Assembly: GCF_014279995.1 (NCBI RefSeq)
Contig: NZ_CP047935.1
Coordinates: forward strand, 2,935,494 to 2,999,493
Length of the DNA: 64,000 nucleotides
Reading direction: 5' to 3'
Source: Synechococcus sp. BIOS-E4-1
GTDB taxonomy: Bacteria > Cyanobacteriota > Cyanobacteriia > PCC-6307 > Cyanobiaceae
This document shows, one piece after another, positions 16,892 to 28,324 of this stretch. How positions within the stretch are numbered: position 1 is the first letter of the stretch; each line of letters starts with the position of its first letter. The notes beneath the pieces were generated by a model. It searched no databases, was not told where the DNA came from, and worked only from the letters and a program-made list of their open reading frames with translations. The position numbers and the translations under genes were made by a program.

Positions 16892-18167
16892 GCCCCCCCG
16901 CTCCGGTTCGACACCCATTCTGACGGGAGATCGGGACAAGCTGGCAGAAATCATCTGGCAGCGTTTGAAACCGAACAGCTGGCCGGTGCGGCCAACAGAG
17001 CTCCCGAAAGGATCAGTGCTGGTGGGAGGAGCGGTTCGTGATGCCCTCCTGGACAGGCTTTCTGATACCCCTGACCTGGACCTGGTGGTGCCTGACAACG
17101 CTCTTAAGAGCACACGACAGCTCGCCCAGAAGCTTGGAGGTGCCTGCGTTGTGCTCGATGAACAACGGGACATGGCCCGCCTGGTGCTGGGGGGATGGAC
17201 GATCGATCTAGCCCGACAGGAGGGGGAGACGCTGGACGACGATCTGAACCGTCGTGATTACAGGCTGAATGCCATTGCCCTGAGCTTCGACGGATCTCCA
17301 AGACTGCTGGATCCCACTGGTGGCCTTGAGGATCTGCAGGAGGCCAGGATCGTCGCAGTCCGTGAAGCCAACCTTCGGGAGGATCCCCTTCGCTTGTTGA
17401 GAGGCCTCCGCCTGATCGCGGAGCTGAACATGCACCTGGATGATCCAACCTTGGAAATGCTCAAGCGCAACCGTGCCCTGCTTGCCCGTGCCGCGCCGGA
17501 ACGGATCCAGGCCGAACTGGTGCGCCTTGTCGCAGCACCGGCCGCAGACCGCGCCATGGCGACCATCCAGGAACTGGGGCTGCTAGAGCCCTGGACCAAG
17601 CAAGACGCGGCAGCTGGGAACGAACGGCCTGTCAGGGGTGCGCAGACAAGCGAACTGCTGACAGACATGGAACGCAGGCAAGCCCTGCCGCTGGCAAGGC
17701 TCACCCAGCTGCTGCCGGATGTCGGACTGAAAGAGCTCCGCTTCAGTCGCCGGGAGTTACAACGTTGTGAACGTCTGCGTTACTGGATCAAGCGTTCAAC
17801 ATCCAGCGAAGGACGTCCTTGCCCCGAGGAATTGACTGAGCAAGAACGACTGCGGCTGCACATGGATCTTGAACAGGATCTGCCTGCGCTCATCCTGACC
17901 TGGCCTGCAGGACTCCAGCAGCAGTGGCTTGAGCGCTGGAGAGATCTCCAGGACAGCCTCTTCCATCCACGCCCTCCACTGAATGGCACAAGCCTTCAGG
18001 AAGCCCTCAAGATCTCGCCAGGACCAACCTTGGGCGCCCTCCTTCGACACTTGAGCCTTGAGCGTGCGTATGGTCGTGTTTCGACTCGCGAGCAGGCGCT
18101 GAACGCAGCCCGATCCTGGTTGTCCCACCAAGCGGTTCAGACAGACCCGGATGGGTCCTGTGATTAA
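16884..18167 (+). CDS. tRNA nucleotidyltransferase / poly(A) polymerase family (CCA-adding type)
   Basis: Adds or repairs the 3' CCA of tRNAs, needed here because the tRNA gene in this window lacks CCA. The 427-residue reading has the nucleotidyltransferase head (VLVGGAVRDALLDR near 46, then the metal-binding DLDLVV) and the RRDYRLNAIAL motif, followed by a helical body (REDPLRLLRGLRL). The first ATG (16884) overlaps the start of ycf34 on the other strand. Downstream in-frame starts are TTG at 16965 and GTG at 16986, both before the conserved GGAVRD. A two-enzyme split (CC- and A-adding) is possible. Confidence 0.88.
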   Translation: MHMPPRSGSTPILTGDRDKLAEIIWQRLKPNSWPVRPTELPKGSVLVGGAVRDALLDRLSDTPDLDLVVPDNALKSTRQLAQKLGGACVVLDEQRDMARLVLGGWTIDLARQEGETLDDDLNRRDYRLNAIALSFDGSPRLLDPTGGLEDLQEARIVAVREANLREDPLRLLRGLRLIAELNMHLDDPTLEMLKRNRALLARAAPERIQAELVRLVAAPAADRAMATIQELGLLEPWTKQDAAAGNERPVRGAQTSELLTDMERRQALPLARLTQLLPDVGLKELRFSRRELQRCERLRYWIKRSTSSEGRPCPEELTEQERLRLHMDLEQDLPALILTWPAGLQQQWLERWRDLQDSLFHPRPPLNGTSLQEALKISPGPTLGALLRHLSLERAYGRVSTREQALNAARSWLSHQAVQTDPDGSCD

Positions 18168-18231
18168 CTGCCCTTGCAGTGACGACAACGATCGGCCTGA
18201 CACGCAGTCTTCCGTTTCCCTTCCCCGTTTC

Positions 18232-18666
18232 ATGAGCGTGCGTCTTTACATCGGCAACTTGCCGCAGAATTTTGAGAGCAAAGAGCTTGAGGCTCAGCTC
18301 ACCAGCGTTGGGGAGGGAGTTCGCTTCAAAGCAGTTCTCGACCGCGAAACCGGAGCCTGCCGGGGATTCGGTTTCGCCAACGTCGATGACGAAAAAGTCG
18401 CTGATGCCGTGATTGAGCAGTTCAACGGCAAGGAGTTCGGAGGAAATGCACTCCGTGTCGAGCGCTCGGAGCGACGAGACAGCAATGCCGGCGGCGGCGG
18501 TGGCCGACGCGGACAGGCCGGCGGCCACGCACCGGGCTCAGCGCGCAAAGCTGTCAACAAGGTTGTTCACAGCGATGCCAAAGCTGAAGAAGCCCCCGAT
18601 CCTCGTTGGGCTGGTGAACTGTCCAAGCTCAAGGACTTGCTTGCCGATCAGAAAACGGCTGTTTGA
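18232..18666 (+). CDS. RNA-binding protein with one RRM domain
   Basis: A 144-residue member of the cyanobacterial Rbp family. RNP2 is LYIGNL (5-10) and RNP1 is RGFGFANV (44-51). After the RRM comes a Gly-rich stretch (87-99) and a charged tail of about 45 residues, longer than in the small Rbp proteins. Many Rbp proteins are cold-induced and bind mRNA; some guide thylakoid mRNAs. The start ATG at 18232 gives the family MSVRLYIGNL. A strong terminator follows. Confidence 0.9.
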   Translation: MSVRLYIGNLPQNFESKELEAQLTSVGEGVRFKAVLDRETGACRGFGFANVDDEKVADAVIEQFNGKEFGGNALRVERSERRDSNAGGGGGRRGQAGGHAPGSARKAVNKVVHSDAKAEEAPDPRWAGELSKLKDLLADQKTAV

Positions 18667-18685
18667 AACACGTTCAACTTTCCCG

Positions 18686-18715
18686 ACCGGTCATCTGAGA
18701 TGACCGGTTTTTTTT
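18686..18715 (+). terminator. Rho-independent terminator of the RRM gene
   Basis: A perfect 9-bp stem ACCGGTCAT/ATGACCGGT with a five-base loop, followed by eight T. It lies 20 bases after the stop codon and 13 bases before the end of convergent crtB. Confidence 0.95.
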
Positions 18716-18727
18716 GTTCATCACGCT

Positions 18728-19636
18728 CTAGCGAGACTGAGCGAGGACAAAGGAGCGAGGAAGATCAAGCAGCTTGTTGAGCTTTCCCACATAGGCACGC
18801 TTATTGAAGACGTCGTAGTCGTGGCGCTCAATGACATCGAGAATTCCCCTGTAGAGGCGCAGAGAGGTCCAGACAGGCCATCGGGCATCACGGGACAACC
18901 AACGCACCCCGGCCTCGGAGCGATCAAACCACTCACGGGCGCGACGCAGTTGAAACGCCATCAGATCCTTCCAGGCCTGATTCATACGACCTGCCATCAG
19001 ATCATCTTCGCTGTAGCCGAAGTGCTCGAGATCCTCTAACGGCAGATAGATCCGACCACGACCGCGATCTTCTCCGACATCACGGAGAATGTTCGTGAGT
19101 TGATTGGCGATTCCCAGGGCAACGGCGGCATCTGAAGTGTCTGGCCGATCACTCCAAGGAGCAGAGCTGTAGGCCTGATCCAAACCCATGACCCCCTGAG
19201 TCATGAGGCCAACTGTTCCTGCAACCCTGTAGCAGTACAACCTGAGATCATCAAAACGGGGATAGCGAGTCCAGGTGAGGTCCATCCGCTGACCCTCGAT
19301 CATGTCGAGATAGGGCTGAATGCTCTGGGGGAACCTCTCGAGCGTGTCGACCATCACCGCATCGAGCTCATCGTTGACATACCCCTTGAACAGATCGCGG
19401 GTTTTCAACTCCCAGCGATTCAGACGATCAGCCAGCTCCTCGACAGGACGAGCCTGAGCCTCCGGACTATCCATCAGCTCATCCGTGCGCCTGCACCAGA
19501 CATAGATCGCCCAGATGGCCCGACGCTTCTCATAGGGGAGCAGCAGCGTTCCGAGATAGAACGTTTTGGCCCACTCGGCGGTCTCCCGACGACAGGCCTC
19601 GAAGGCTGCGTCGAGGTCCGGAGCTGCGAGAGGCAT
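18728..19636 (-). CDS. crtB: Phytoene synthase
   Basis: Condenses two geranylgeranyl diphosphates to phytoene, the first step of carotenoid synthesis. The 302 residues carry both Asp-rich motifs, DELMD (near 52) and DVGEDRGRGRIYLP (near 187), that bind Mg-diphosphate, and YCYRVAGTVG. It starts three bases after the crtP stop, forming a crtP-crtB operon. Confidence 0.97.
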   Translation of the reverse strand: MPLAAPDLDAAFEACRRETAEWAKTFYLGTLLLPYEKRRAIWAIYVWCRRTDELMDSPEAQARPVEELADRLNRWELKTRDLFKGYVNDELDAVMVDTLERFPQSIQPYLDMIEGQRMDLTWTRYPRFDDLRLYCYRVAGTVGLMTQGVMGLDQAYSSAPWSDRPDTSDAAVALGIANQLTNILRDVGEDRGRGRIYLPLEDLEHFGYSEDDLMAGRMNQAWKDLMAFQLRRAREWFDRSEAGVRWLSRDARWPVWTSLRLYRGILDVIERHDYDVFNKRAYVGKLNKLLDLPRSFVLAQSR

Positions 19637-19639
19637 GAC

Positions 19640-21085
<1,446 letters not shown>

Positions 21086-21091
21086 TTAAAA

Positions 21092-21108
21092 GGAGAGGTC
21101 TCCTCTCC
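21092..21108. other. Small inverted repeat between crtP and ndhM
   Basis: GGAGAG-GTCTC-CTCTCC, a 6-bp stem in the 108-base gap between the divergent genes. No T-run follows it, so it is not an intrinsic terminator. It could be a 5'-leader hairpin of crtP or an operator. Confidence 0.3.
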
Positions 21109-21166
21109 GCTTCCTAAAGTCACCGCCAATACGCCTGTGCGATGTCCACATCGCTCCGCTTGATTC

Positions 21167-21514
21167 ATGGCCGAGACTCTGCTGAAGAGCACCACCCGTC
21201 ACGTGCGCCTGTTCACGGCAAGGGTCGAGAATGGTGATCTGGTCGCCGACCCGAGTCAACTCACCCTCGACCTGGATCCCGACAACGAATTCGTCTGGAC
21301 TGATCACACCATCGAGATTATCCAGCAACGCTTCCGCGAGCTGGTCAAAAGCCATGACGGCCAAGCTCTGAATGACTACAACCTGCGTCGCATCGGCACA
21401 GAACTCGAAGGATGTATCCGGGAGCTGCTCCAGGCCGGAAAGTTGAGTTACAACCCCGACTGCCGCGTCCTCAACTATTCGATGGGTCTTCCCAGAACCC
21501 CTGAACTGCTGTGA
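21167..21514 (+). CDS. ndhM: NAD(P)H-quinone oxidoreductase subunit M
   Basis: A subunit of the peripheral arm of the cyanobacterial NDH-1 complex, which takes electrons from ferredoxin for cyclic flow. The 115 residues include the family features [20 protein letters not shown] and [15 protein letters not shown]. It overlaps the DUF3172 gene by four bases (GTGA). Confidence 0.95.
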   Translation: MAETLLKSTTRHVRLFTARVENGDLVADPSQLTLDLDPDNEFVWTDHTIEIIQQRFRELVKSHDGQALNDYNLRRIGTELEGCIRELLQAGKLSYNPDCRVLNYSMGLPRTPELL

Positions 21515-22143
21515 GTCGTTCGCCCTACGACCGTTCCGGCTCCGGCTACGACCGGAGAAACGGTGAACGTCGCCGTGATCAGCCTCGCAGGGATGACCCT
21601 CGAGACGGTCGAGGCTATGGAGGACCACCACCACCCCCAAAGACAGGTGGCAACGGCATGAGCTTGAACACAGCCACCATTGCGGTTCTGGCTGGAGTGC
21701 TGATTGTGGGGATCGGGATCGGTAGTGCAGTCACCAGCACCACTCAGGGCGACCAGGGCAACATTGCCAGCTCCCAACAGCTCGACATGGCGGTTCCAGA
21801 CCCGGAGTTCTGCAGACAGTGGGGGGCCAGTGCCTTTGTGATGGATATCGAGATGTACACGACGCTGAATCCGTCCAGCAGTTTTGTCACCCAGCCGACC
21901 CTGCAGCCTGGTTGCGTGATTCGAAGAGAGAACTGGGCGGTGCTGCGCAAGGAAGGGGCCATCACTTCAGCTCAGGAGCGTGAATGCAAACAGCGCATGA
22001 ACACTTTCGCCTACATCGGTTCAGTGCGGGACAAACCTGTTGTGCGCTGCGTCTATCAGACCGACATCACACAGAACAAGTTCCTGACCCGGGGCGTGGC
22101 GGATGACACCGTGGGAATCACTCCGGAAGCTGATCAGTTCTGA
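21511..22143 (+). CDS. DUF3172 family membrane-anchored protein
   Basis: A 210-residue cyanobacterial protein of unknown function. It has an Arg/Asp/Gly-rich N-terminus (about 1-35), a Pro-rich PPPPP stretch, one membrane helix (about 54-74) and a C-terminal domain with three Cys (in [22 protein letters not shown]) that probably lies on the far side of the membrane. GTG start coupled to the ndhM stop. The 3' end overlaps convergent rbcR by ten bases. Confidence 0.85.
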   Translation: MSRSPYDRSGSGYDRRNGERRRDQPRRDDPRDGRGYGGPPPPPKTGGNGMSLNTATIAVLAGVLIVGIGIGSAVTSTTQGDQGNIASSQQLDMAVPDPEFCRQWGASAFVMDIEMYTTLNPSSSFVTQPTLQPGCVIRRENWAVLRKEGAITSAQERECKQRMNTFAYIGSVRDKPVVRCVYQTDITQNKFLTRGVADDTVGITPEADQF

Positions 22144-23138
22144 CCGCTTTCGACAGCGTCTTCGGAGCTGATCTCCTGAGGCAGGGCGTTGGTCCTTCCC
22201 TGGCGCAAGGGGCTGTCCGCACTGGCAAAGACCGGAAGCACATCTCTGCGAAATGCTTCGGCTGCCCTTGAGCAGTAGCGGGATGGATTCGTGATCAACT
22301 TGAGCTGACGACGCACCTGAAGGTCCACGACGCTGGGGCGCAACAAAGTCCCGGCGGTAAGTTCCCGCTCGATCGAGACCACTGGCAGGAAAGCAGCACC
22401 CAGGCCAGCCTGGACCGCGTTCTTGATCGCTTCGAATGAATTCAGTTCCATCTCGATGCGCAGCCGCTGCACATCCAATCCGGAACGGCCCAGCAACTGA
22501 TCAACCATCTTGCGGGTGGTTGACTGCGCATCCAGGCTCACAAATCCGAGCCGGTAGAGGTCATCCTTGCTGAGCTCCACCAGACGCGCCAGAGGGTGCT
22601 TCACCGGCAGCACCAGAGCAAGCTCATCACTGGCGTAGGGGACGACCTGCAGCAATTCATTCAATTCAGCTGGAAGTTCCCCTCCGATGATCGCCAGATC
22701 GATCTGTCCATTGGCGACACTCCAACCGGTGCGTCGAGTGCTGTGCACATGCAACTGCACAGCCACATCAGGGAATTTCTGACGAAACAAACCGATCATG
22801 CGAGGCATGAGATAAGTCCCGGTGGTCTGGCTGGCACCGACCAGCAGAGACCCACCCTTGAGATCGTGAAGATCGTCCAGTGCCCTGCACGCCTCATGGC
22901 ACTGGCTGAGAATTCGATCGCAGTAGCTGAGCAGAAGGTGGCCTGCTTCTGTGAGCTGTGCCTTGCGACCGCCACGGTCGAACAAGGCCACCTCCAGCTG
23001 CTTTTCCAGGTTCTGAATCTGCAGGCTCACCGCCGGCTGAGTGACGTAGAGGCTGTCGGCCGCCTTTTTGAAACTGCCCTCACTGACGATGGCCCGCAGG
23101 ATGCGCAGCTGATCCAGGGTGAAGGGCAGATCGGCCAT
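22134..23138 (-). CDS. rbcR: LysR-type regulator RbcR (Ycf30)
   Basis: A transcription factor linked to RuBisCO and carbon-concentrating genes in cyanobacteria. The 334 residues start with the helix-turn-helix ([20 protein letters not shown]...[14 protein letters not shown]), followed by the co-inducer domain. Stretches such as [18 protein letters not shown] and [24 protein letters not shown] are characteristic of RbcR/Ycf30 rather than CmpR or NtcB. The C-terminus has a divergent tail of about 30 residues. Confidence 0.93.
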   Translation of the reverse strand: MADLPFTLDQLRILRAIVSEGSFKKAADSLYVTQPAVSLQIQNLEKQLEVALFDRGGRKAQLTEAGHLLLSYCDRILSQCHEACRALDDLHDLKGGSLLVGASQTTGTYLMPRMIGLFRQKFPDVAVQLHVHSTRRTGWSVANGQIDLAIIGGELPAELNELLQVVPYASDELALVLPVKHPLARLVELSKDDLYRLGFVSLDAQSTTRKMVDQLLGRSGLDVQRLRIEMELNSFEAIKNAVQAGLGAAFLPVVSIERELTAGTLLRPSVVDLQVRRQLKLITNPSRYCSRAAEAFRRDVLPVFASADSPLRQGRTNALPQEISSEDAVESGQN

Positions 23139-23229
23139 GAAAAGCTGCCCGGCAAACAGCGGAAGCCCGAAAACTGTAGGGGTCCTCTCCCCTGCTGAAC
23201 GCCAGAATCACGGCTCCCGCAGCATCTCG

Positions 23230-23973
23230 TTGGCTGACGCAACAGCAGGCATCCATCACAGCAGCCTGGTGATGCTGGGATTGCTCGTTGTCTTCGCAGT
23301 GATCCACAGCGGTGGGGCAGCCTTGCGTACCCGGGCTGAGGCCAAGATCGGCGCGCGAGCCTGGCGGCTGATCTTTGCAGCCCTGAGCATCCCGTCAGCC
23401 GTGGTGGTGATCGCCTACTTCCTGGCCCACCGCTATGACGGCATCCGAATCTGGAATCTCCAGGGTGTGCCGGGGATGGTGCCTTCCATCTGGGTCGTGA
23501 CGGCGATCAGTTTTCTGTTTCTCTATCCAGCCACTTACAACTTGCTGGAAATCCCGGCGGTGCTCAAGCCTCAGGTCCGCCTCTATGCCAGCGGAATTAT
23601 TCGGATCAGCCGACATCCTCAGGCTGTTGGTCAGATTCTCTGGTGCATGAGCCACGCCCTCTGGATCGGCAGCAGCTTCATGTTGGTCACCTGTACGGGC
23701 CTGATTGCGCATCATCTATTCGCCGTCTGGCATGGCGACCGACGACTGAAAGCCCGCTTCGGGGAAGCTTTCGACAGGCTTCAGGCCGAAACATCTGTGA
23801 TGCCTTTCGCTGCTGTGATCGATGGCCGCCAGCAGCTGGTGTTGAGCGAACTTGTCCGACCGGCCCAGCTGGGCATCGCCATCGCCGTGGGGGTGTTCTG
23901 GTGGGCGCATCGCTACATCCCCAGAGGGGGCATGGCCTTTCTGCACTCGCGTCTCGGAGAGCTGTTGAGCTGA
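23230..23973 (+). CDS. NnrU-family membrane protein, probable 15-cis-zeta-carotene isomerase
   Basis: About 247 residues with six or so membrane helices and the NnrU pattern: an early VIHSGGAALR, the SGIIRISRHPQAVGQILW block with its RHPQ, and LIAHHLFAVWHGDRRL. Plant Z-ISO and its cyanobacterial relatives are heme-containing NnrU proteins that isomerise the 15-cis bond between the PDS and ZDS steps. Proximity to crtB-crtP supports this. The frame is open to 23119, but that start would lie inside rbcR; TTG at 23230 or ATG at 23272 fit better. Other NnrU functions cannot be excluded. Confidence 0.78.
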   Translation: MADATAGIHHSSLVMLGLLVVFAVIHSGGAALRTRAEAKIGARAWRLIFAALSIPSAVVVIAYFLAHRYDGIRIWNLQGVPGMVPSIWVVTAISFLFLYPATYNLLEIPAVLKPQVRLYASGIIRISRHPQAVGQILWCMSHALWIGSSFMLVTCTGLIAHHLFAVWHGDRRLKARFGEAFDRLQAETSVMPFAAVIDGRQQLVLSELVRPAQLGIAIAVGVFWWAHRYIPRGGMAFLHSRLGELLS

Positions 23974-24007
23974 GCTGCCTACACTCGTCACAAGCTGTTT
24001 TGTCTGG

Positions 24008-26020
24008 ATGCCCTCGGCTGCCGACTCCGCCTGGTTGATTCCAGTGCTGCCCCTGTTCGGGGCCCTGATCACCGGTCTTGGTCTGATCAGCTTCAACCGC
24101 ACCATCAACCGATTGCGAAAACCGGTGGCTCTGCTGCTGATCAGCTGCATCGGTGCTGCCGCGGTGATCAGTTATGCGGTGCTGTTGGAGCAAATCGGAG
24201 GCGCACCCCCGGTTGAACACCTGTTCGTGTGGGCCAGCGCTGGTGATTTCATTCTGCCGATGGGTTACGTGATCGACCCGCTGGCCGCAGTGATGCTGGC
24301 GCTGGTCACCACAGTGGCCCTGCTGGTGATGATCTATTCACACGGCTATATGGCGCACGACAAGAGTTACGTGCGCTTCTTCACCTACCTGGCCATCTTC
24401 AGCAGTTCGATGCTGGGGTTGGTGGTGAGCCCCAACCTGCTCGAGATCTACGTGTTCTGGGAGTTGGTGGGTATGTCGTCCTATCTGCTGGTGGGCTTCT
24501 GGTACGACCGTGATGGTGCCGCACATGCGGCTCAGAAAGCATTTGTGGTCAACCGGGTTGGCGACTTCGGCCTCTTGCTCGGCATCCTCGGCCTGTTCTG
24601 GGCAACAGGCAGTTTTGACTTCCAGGGAATTGCGGATGGGCTTTCAGCGGGTGTGAGCAGCGGCATCGTGCCTGGCTGGGCAGCACTGCTCCTCTGTCTG
24701 TTTGTCTTTATGGGCCCGATGGCGAAATCGGCCCAGTTCCCTCTGCACGTGTGGCTACCGGATGCGATGGAAGGGCCCACACCCATCTCTGCACTGATCC
24801 ATGCCGCCACGATGGTGGCTGCAGGCGTGTTCCTGGTGGCACGTCTGGAACCGCTCTACAGCCAGTTCCCGAGCGTTGGAGTGTTCATCGCCGTGACCGG
24901 CACGATCACCTGCTTTCTGGGGGCCTCGATCGCCCTCACCCAGATGGACCTGAAAAAAGGACTGGCCTACAGCACCGTTTCCCAGCTGGGTTACATGATG
25001 CTGGCCATGGGCTGTGGAGCCCCTGTGGCCGGCATGTTTCACCTGGTGACCCATGCCTTCTTCAAGGCCATGCTCTTCCTGGGATCAGGATCCGTGATTC
25101 ACTCCATGGAGGATGTGGTGGGCCATGAACCTGTGCTCGCCCAGGACATGCGACTGATGGGCGGTCTGCGCAAAAAAATGCCGATCACAGCCATCACTTT
25201 TCTGATCGGCTGCATCGCCATCAGTGGCATCCCGCCGCTGGCAGGTTTCTGGAGCAAAGACGAGATTCTTGGCCAGGCCTTCGGCACATTCCCTCTGCTC
25301 TGGGTGGTGGGCTTTCTCACCGCTGGCATGACCGCTTTCTATATGTTCCGCCTTTACTTCCTCACCTTCGAGGGAGAGTTTCGTGGCAACGACGAAGCCA
25401 TGCAGGCCAATCTCATGGCTGCCGCGGGCAAAGCGGTGGATGAGGAGCATGCCCACCATGCGGGCAGCCTGCATGAATCCCCTTGGCCGATGACCCTGCC
25501 ACTGGTGGTGCTCGCCGTCCCATCCGTCTTGATCGGTCTGCTCGGAACCCCCTGGAACAGCCGCTTCGCCGGACTGCTCGACCCCGAAGAAGCCCTTGAG
25601 ATGGCGGAGCACTTCAGCTGGGGAGAATTCCTGCCTCTGGCAGGAGCCTCCGTTGCCATCTCCTTGATCGGAATCAGCGTTGCTGTGCTCGCTTATGCCC
25701 TACGCCGAATCGACCTGGGTGAGCTGGTGGCAGCTCGTTTCCCAGCCGTTAATGCCTTCCTGGCCAACAAATGGTATCTGGATGACATCAACGACAAGCT
25801 GTTCGTCCGCGGCAGCCGCAAGATTGCTCGAGAGGTGCTGGAAGTCGACGCCAAGGTGGTTGACGGGGTCGTGAACCTCACCGGTCTGCTCACACTGGGC
25901 AGCGGTGAGGGTCTCAAATACTTCGAAACCGGCCGCGCTCAGTTCTATGCCCTGATCGTGTTCGGCGGTGTCATCGGACTGGTGGTTCTCTTTGGTGTGC
26001 TTGGTGGCCCAATCAGTTGA
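24008..26020 (+). CDS. ndhF: NAD(P)H-quinone oxidoreductase subunit 5
   Basis: An antiporter-like, proton-pumping subunit at the distal end of the NDH-1 membrane arm. The 670 residues have the usual helices and the conserved blocks FWELVGMSSYLLVGFW, HVWLPDAMEGPTPISALIHAATMVAAGV and VTHAFFKAMLFLGSG, plus the C-terminal lateral-helix region. The type matches the respiratory/cyclic form (NdhF1); no cupA/chpX CO2-uptake gene is nearby. ndhD follows after a 535-base gap. Confidence 0.96.
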   Translation: MPSAADSAWLIPVLPLFGALITGLGLISFNRTINRLRKPVALLLISCIGAAAVISYAVLLEQIGGAPPVEHLFVWASAGDFILPMGYVIDPLAAVMLALVTTVALLVMIYSHGYMAHDKSYVRFFTYLAIFSSSMLGLVVSPNLLEIYVFWELVGMSSYLLVGFWYDRDGAAHAAQKAFVVNRVGDFGLLLGILGLFWATGSFDFQGIADGLSAGVSSGIVPGWAALLLCLFVFMGPMAKSAQFPLHVWLPDAMEGPTPISALIHAATMVAAGVFLVARLEPLYSQFPSVGVFIAVTGTITCFLGASIALTQMDLKKGLAYSTVSQLGYMMLAMGCGAPVAGMFHLVTHAFFKAMLFLGSGSVIHSMEDVVGHEPVLAQDMRLMGGLRKKMPITAITFLIGCIAISGIPPLAGFWSKDEILGQAFGTFPLLWVVGFLTAGMTAFYMFRLYFLTFEGEFRGNDEAMQANLMAAAGKAVDEEHAHHAGSLHESPWPMTLPLVVLAVPSVLIGLLGTPWNSRFAGLLDPEEALEMAEHFSWGEFLPLAGASVAISLIGISVAVLAYALRRIDLGELVAARFPAVNAFLANKWYLDDINDKLFVRGSRKIAREVLEVDAKVVDGVVNLTGLLTLGSGEGLKYFETGRAQFYALIVFGGVIGLVVLFGVLGGPIS

Positions 26021-26093
26021 AGCGCTCAGCATGAACAAGCCTCAACGGGTTGGTCGCGCTCGAAGTGCCGGTTCTGTGTGAGAAGCCTTCGCC

Positions 26094-26249
26094 TTGCAAT
26101 CGTTCCAGCAACTGCTGGTTACTCCCGCTGACCAGGGCCTTTTGGCTGATGTTGTTGATGATCCACCTGAACTCCATATTGCCGGTGTTTCTGATCTGAG
26201 GTCTGCAGATCTCTATCGATTGTTCGACCACTTCAAGCTGCTTCAATGA
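26094..26249 (+). CDS. Possible small protein of 51 residues
   Basis: From a TTG at 26094 the frame reads LQSFQQLLVTPADQGLLADV, then a Pro/Asp/His stretch, ending LYRLFDHFKLLQ. The composition is that of a folded acidic protein rather than random sequence. The stop falls in the loop of a terminator, as expected for a last gene. In the same frame upstream is ATG 26031 with a TGA at 26079, so this could also be a longer gene broken by one stop codon. No family recognised and no clear ribosome-binding site. Confidence 0.35.
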   Translation: MQSFQQLLVTPADQGLLADVVDDPPELHIAGVSDLRSADLYRLFDHFKLLQ

Positions 26250-26261
26250 GGAAGCTTTTTT
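26240..26261 (+). terminator. Rho-independent terminator downstream of ndhF
   Basis: A GCTTC/GAAGC stem with a six-base loop followed by six T. The stem is short (5 bp), so this is moderate evidence. It would end ndhF or small-gene transcripts before ndhD. Confidence 0.6.
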
Positions 26262-26555
26262 GTTGCTGGACCGAGTGGTTCTTTGCTTCTGAAAACAACG
26301 ACCTGGTCCCACTGAATCCTGAGAAGCGATCTGGATCGACCACTGAGGACTTGAAGATGAATGCAGCGAACATGTCATCAACCCCACAAGTTGTGGTTAC
26401 AGAAAGGATCAACCTTTTCCTGTTGTTCAGGGTTCTGGAGAGGGCTGATCAGCAGATCAGCACATCAATCCGGGTTATGTGTGTCAACGCCTATCGACTC
26501 AGTGCCAGCACAGCCAGGATTTCTACACTCCGAATAGTGGTGAAAGGCCTTTTCG

Positions 26556-28226
26556 TTGCTGGAGTTTGCCGTCAGTGCTCCCTTTGACCCTGCAGCTGAT
26601 ATCGCAGCAGGAATCATTCCAGCTCAGTTTCCTTGGCTGAGTCTTTCCATCCTGTTCCCGATCGTGGGCGCGTTGATCGTCCCCTTCATCCCTGATCAGG
26701 GAGAAGGGCGACAGGTCCGCTGGTTCGCTCTTGGCATCGCCCTGATCACCTTTCTGATCACTGTGGCTGCCTATCTGAGCGGTTATGACCCCAGCTTCAG
26801 TGGCCTGCAGCTCTCCGAACGTGTCAGCTGGCTGCCGAATCTGGGACTCACCTGGGCCGTTGGTGCAGATGGATTGTCCATGCCTCTCATCCTGCTCACC
26901 AGCTTCATCACCGCTCTGGCGGTGCTGGCCGCCTGGCCGGTCACCTTCAAACCCAAGCTGTTCTTCTTTCTGATTCTGGCCATGGATGGTGGCCAGATCG
27001 CGGTCTTCGCAGTCCAGGACATGCTGCTGTTTTTCCTGGCCTGGGAGCTGGAACTGCTGCCTGTTTATCTGTTACTGGCCATCTGGGGCGGCAAGAGGCG
27101 TCAGTACGCTGCCACAAAATTCATCCTCTACACAGCAGGCAGTTCGTTGTTCATCCTGCTCGCGGCTCTGGCCATGGGCTTCATGGGAGGCGGCACCCCA
27201 AACTTCGAATACAGCGTGCTGGCACAGAAAGGATTCAGCACAGGATTTCAGCTGCTCTGTTATGCCGGTCTGCTGATCGCCTTCGGAGTCAAACTACCGA
27301 TCGTTCCGCTGCACACCTGGCTACCGGATGCTCACGGGGAAGCGACAGCACCAGTGCACATGCTGCTGGCGGGAATCCTGCTGAAAATGGGCGGCTATGC
27401 CCTGATGCGCTTCAACGCAGAAATGCTGCCTGAAGCGCATGCCCAGTTCGCACCACTGCTGGTGGTTCTGGGTGTGGTCAACATCATCTATGCAGCACTC
27501 ACATCCTTCGCTCAGCGCAACCTCAAACGCAAAATTGCCTACAGCTCCATCAGCCATATGGGTTTTGTGCTGATTGGCATCGGCAGCTTCAGCGCTCTGG
27601 GAACGAGCGGCGCGATGCTGCAGATGATCAGCCATGGCCTGATCGGCGCCAGCCTGTTTTTCCTTGTGGGTGCCACGTATGACCGTACCCACACCCTGCA
27701 GCTCGATGAGATGGGTGGCGTGGGCCAGAAGATGCGGGTCATGTTTGCGCTTTGGACCGTCTGCTGCCTGGCATCGCTCGCACTCCCAGGCATGAGTGGA
27801 TTTGTCAGTGAATTGATGGTGTTCACAGGCTTCGCCACCGACGAGGCCTACACGCTCAGCTTCAGGATCGTGATCGACGGACTGGCCGCGATCGGTGTCA
27901 TCCTGACGCCGATCTATCTGCTCTCCATGCTGAGGGAAATTTTCTTCGGCAAGGAGAACGCCCAGCTCACCACCAACACCAACCTGGTGGATGCGGAGCC
28001 CCGTGAGATCTACATCATTGGCTGCCTGCTGGTGCCAATCATCGGCATCGGTCTCTACCCGCGTCTAATGACTGACAGTTACCGCACAGCGATCGAAGCA
28101 CTGGTTGACCGAGATGTTGCAGCCATGGAGGTGATCAGCCGTCCGACTGCACCGCTGATTCGCAGTGGCACTCTGGCGCCAGCCATGCTCAAGGCGCCTC
28201 AGCTGATTTCCCACAACGGATCCTGA
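26556..28226 (+). CDS. ndhD: NAD(P)H-quinone oxidoreductase chain 4
   Basis: A second antiporter-like subunit of the NDH-1 membrane arm. The 556 residues contain [52 protein letters not shown] and the Lys/His residues of the proton channel. The N-terminus ([12 protein letters not shown]) matches how I remember marine Synechococcus NdhD, which supports the TTG start at 26556. Together with ndhF it belongs to the NDH-1L form. Confidence 0.95.
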   Translation: MLEFAVSAPFDPAADIAAGIIPAQFPWLSLSILFPIVGALIVPFIPDQGEGRQVRWFALGIALITFLITVAAYLSGYDPSFSGLQLSERVSWLPNLGLTWAVGADGLSMPLILLTSFITALAVLAAWPVTFKPKLFFFLILAMDGGQIAVFAVQDMLLFFLAWELELLPVYLLLAIWGGKRRQYAATKFILYTAGSSLFILLAALAMGFMGGGTPNFEYSVLAQKGFSTGFQLLCYAGLLIAFGVKLPIVPLHTWLPDAHGEATAPVHMLLAGILLKMGGYALMRFNAEMLPEAHAQFAPLLVVLGVVNIIYAALTSFAQRNLKRKIAYSSISHMGFVLIGIGSFSALGTSGAMLQMISHGLIGASLFFLVGATYDRTHTLQLDEMGGVGQKMRVMFALWTVCCLASLALPGMSGFVSELMVFTGFATDEAYTLSFRIVIDGLAAIGVILTPIYLLSMLREIFFGKENAQLTTNTNLVDAEPREIYIIGCLLVPIIGIGLYPRLMTDSYRTAIEALVDRDVAAMEVISRPTAPLIRSGTLAPAMLKAPQLISHNGS

Positions 28227-28324
28227 TCCTTGACGCGGCCAGGAAGCTGAGGAGCTGAAGCCGCGAGGGGCTGGCCCGATCAATCCATCACCGGTATTTT
28301 TCCTGAAGACGGCCACAGGCTGAG

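Larger units (their letters stand above)
26021..26555. other. Long gap between ndhF and ndhD
   Basis: 535 bases between two genes that are often adjacent. It holds a possible 51-residue small gene at 26094-26249, a terminator at 26240-26261, and a direct repeat GATCAGCAGATCAGC near 26447-26462. The rest shows nothing I recognise; it probably carries the ndhD promoter. Confidence 0.6.

Noticed and set aside
26013-26387. 124-residue minus-strand frame in the ndhF-ndhD gap
   Set aside because: Ser/Gln-rich and unlike any family; antisense to the more plausible small frame.
26246-26587. 113-residue plus-strand frame leading into ndhD
   Set aside because: Starts behind a terminator, overlaps the ndhD start in another frame, and its sequence shows no folded-protein pattern.
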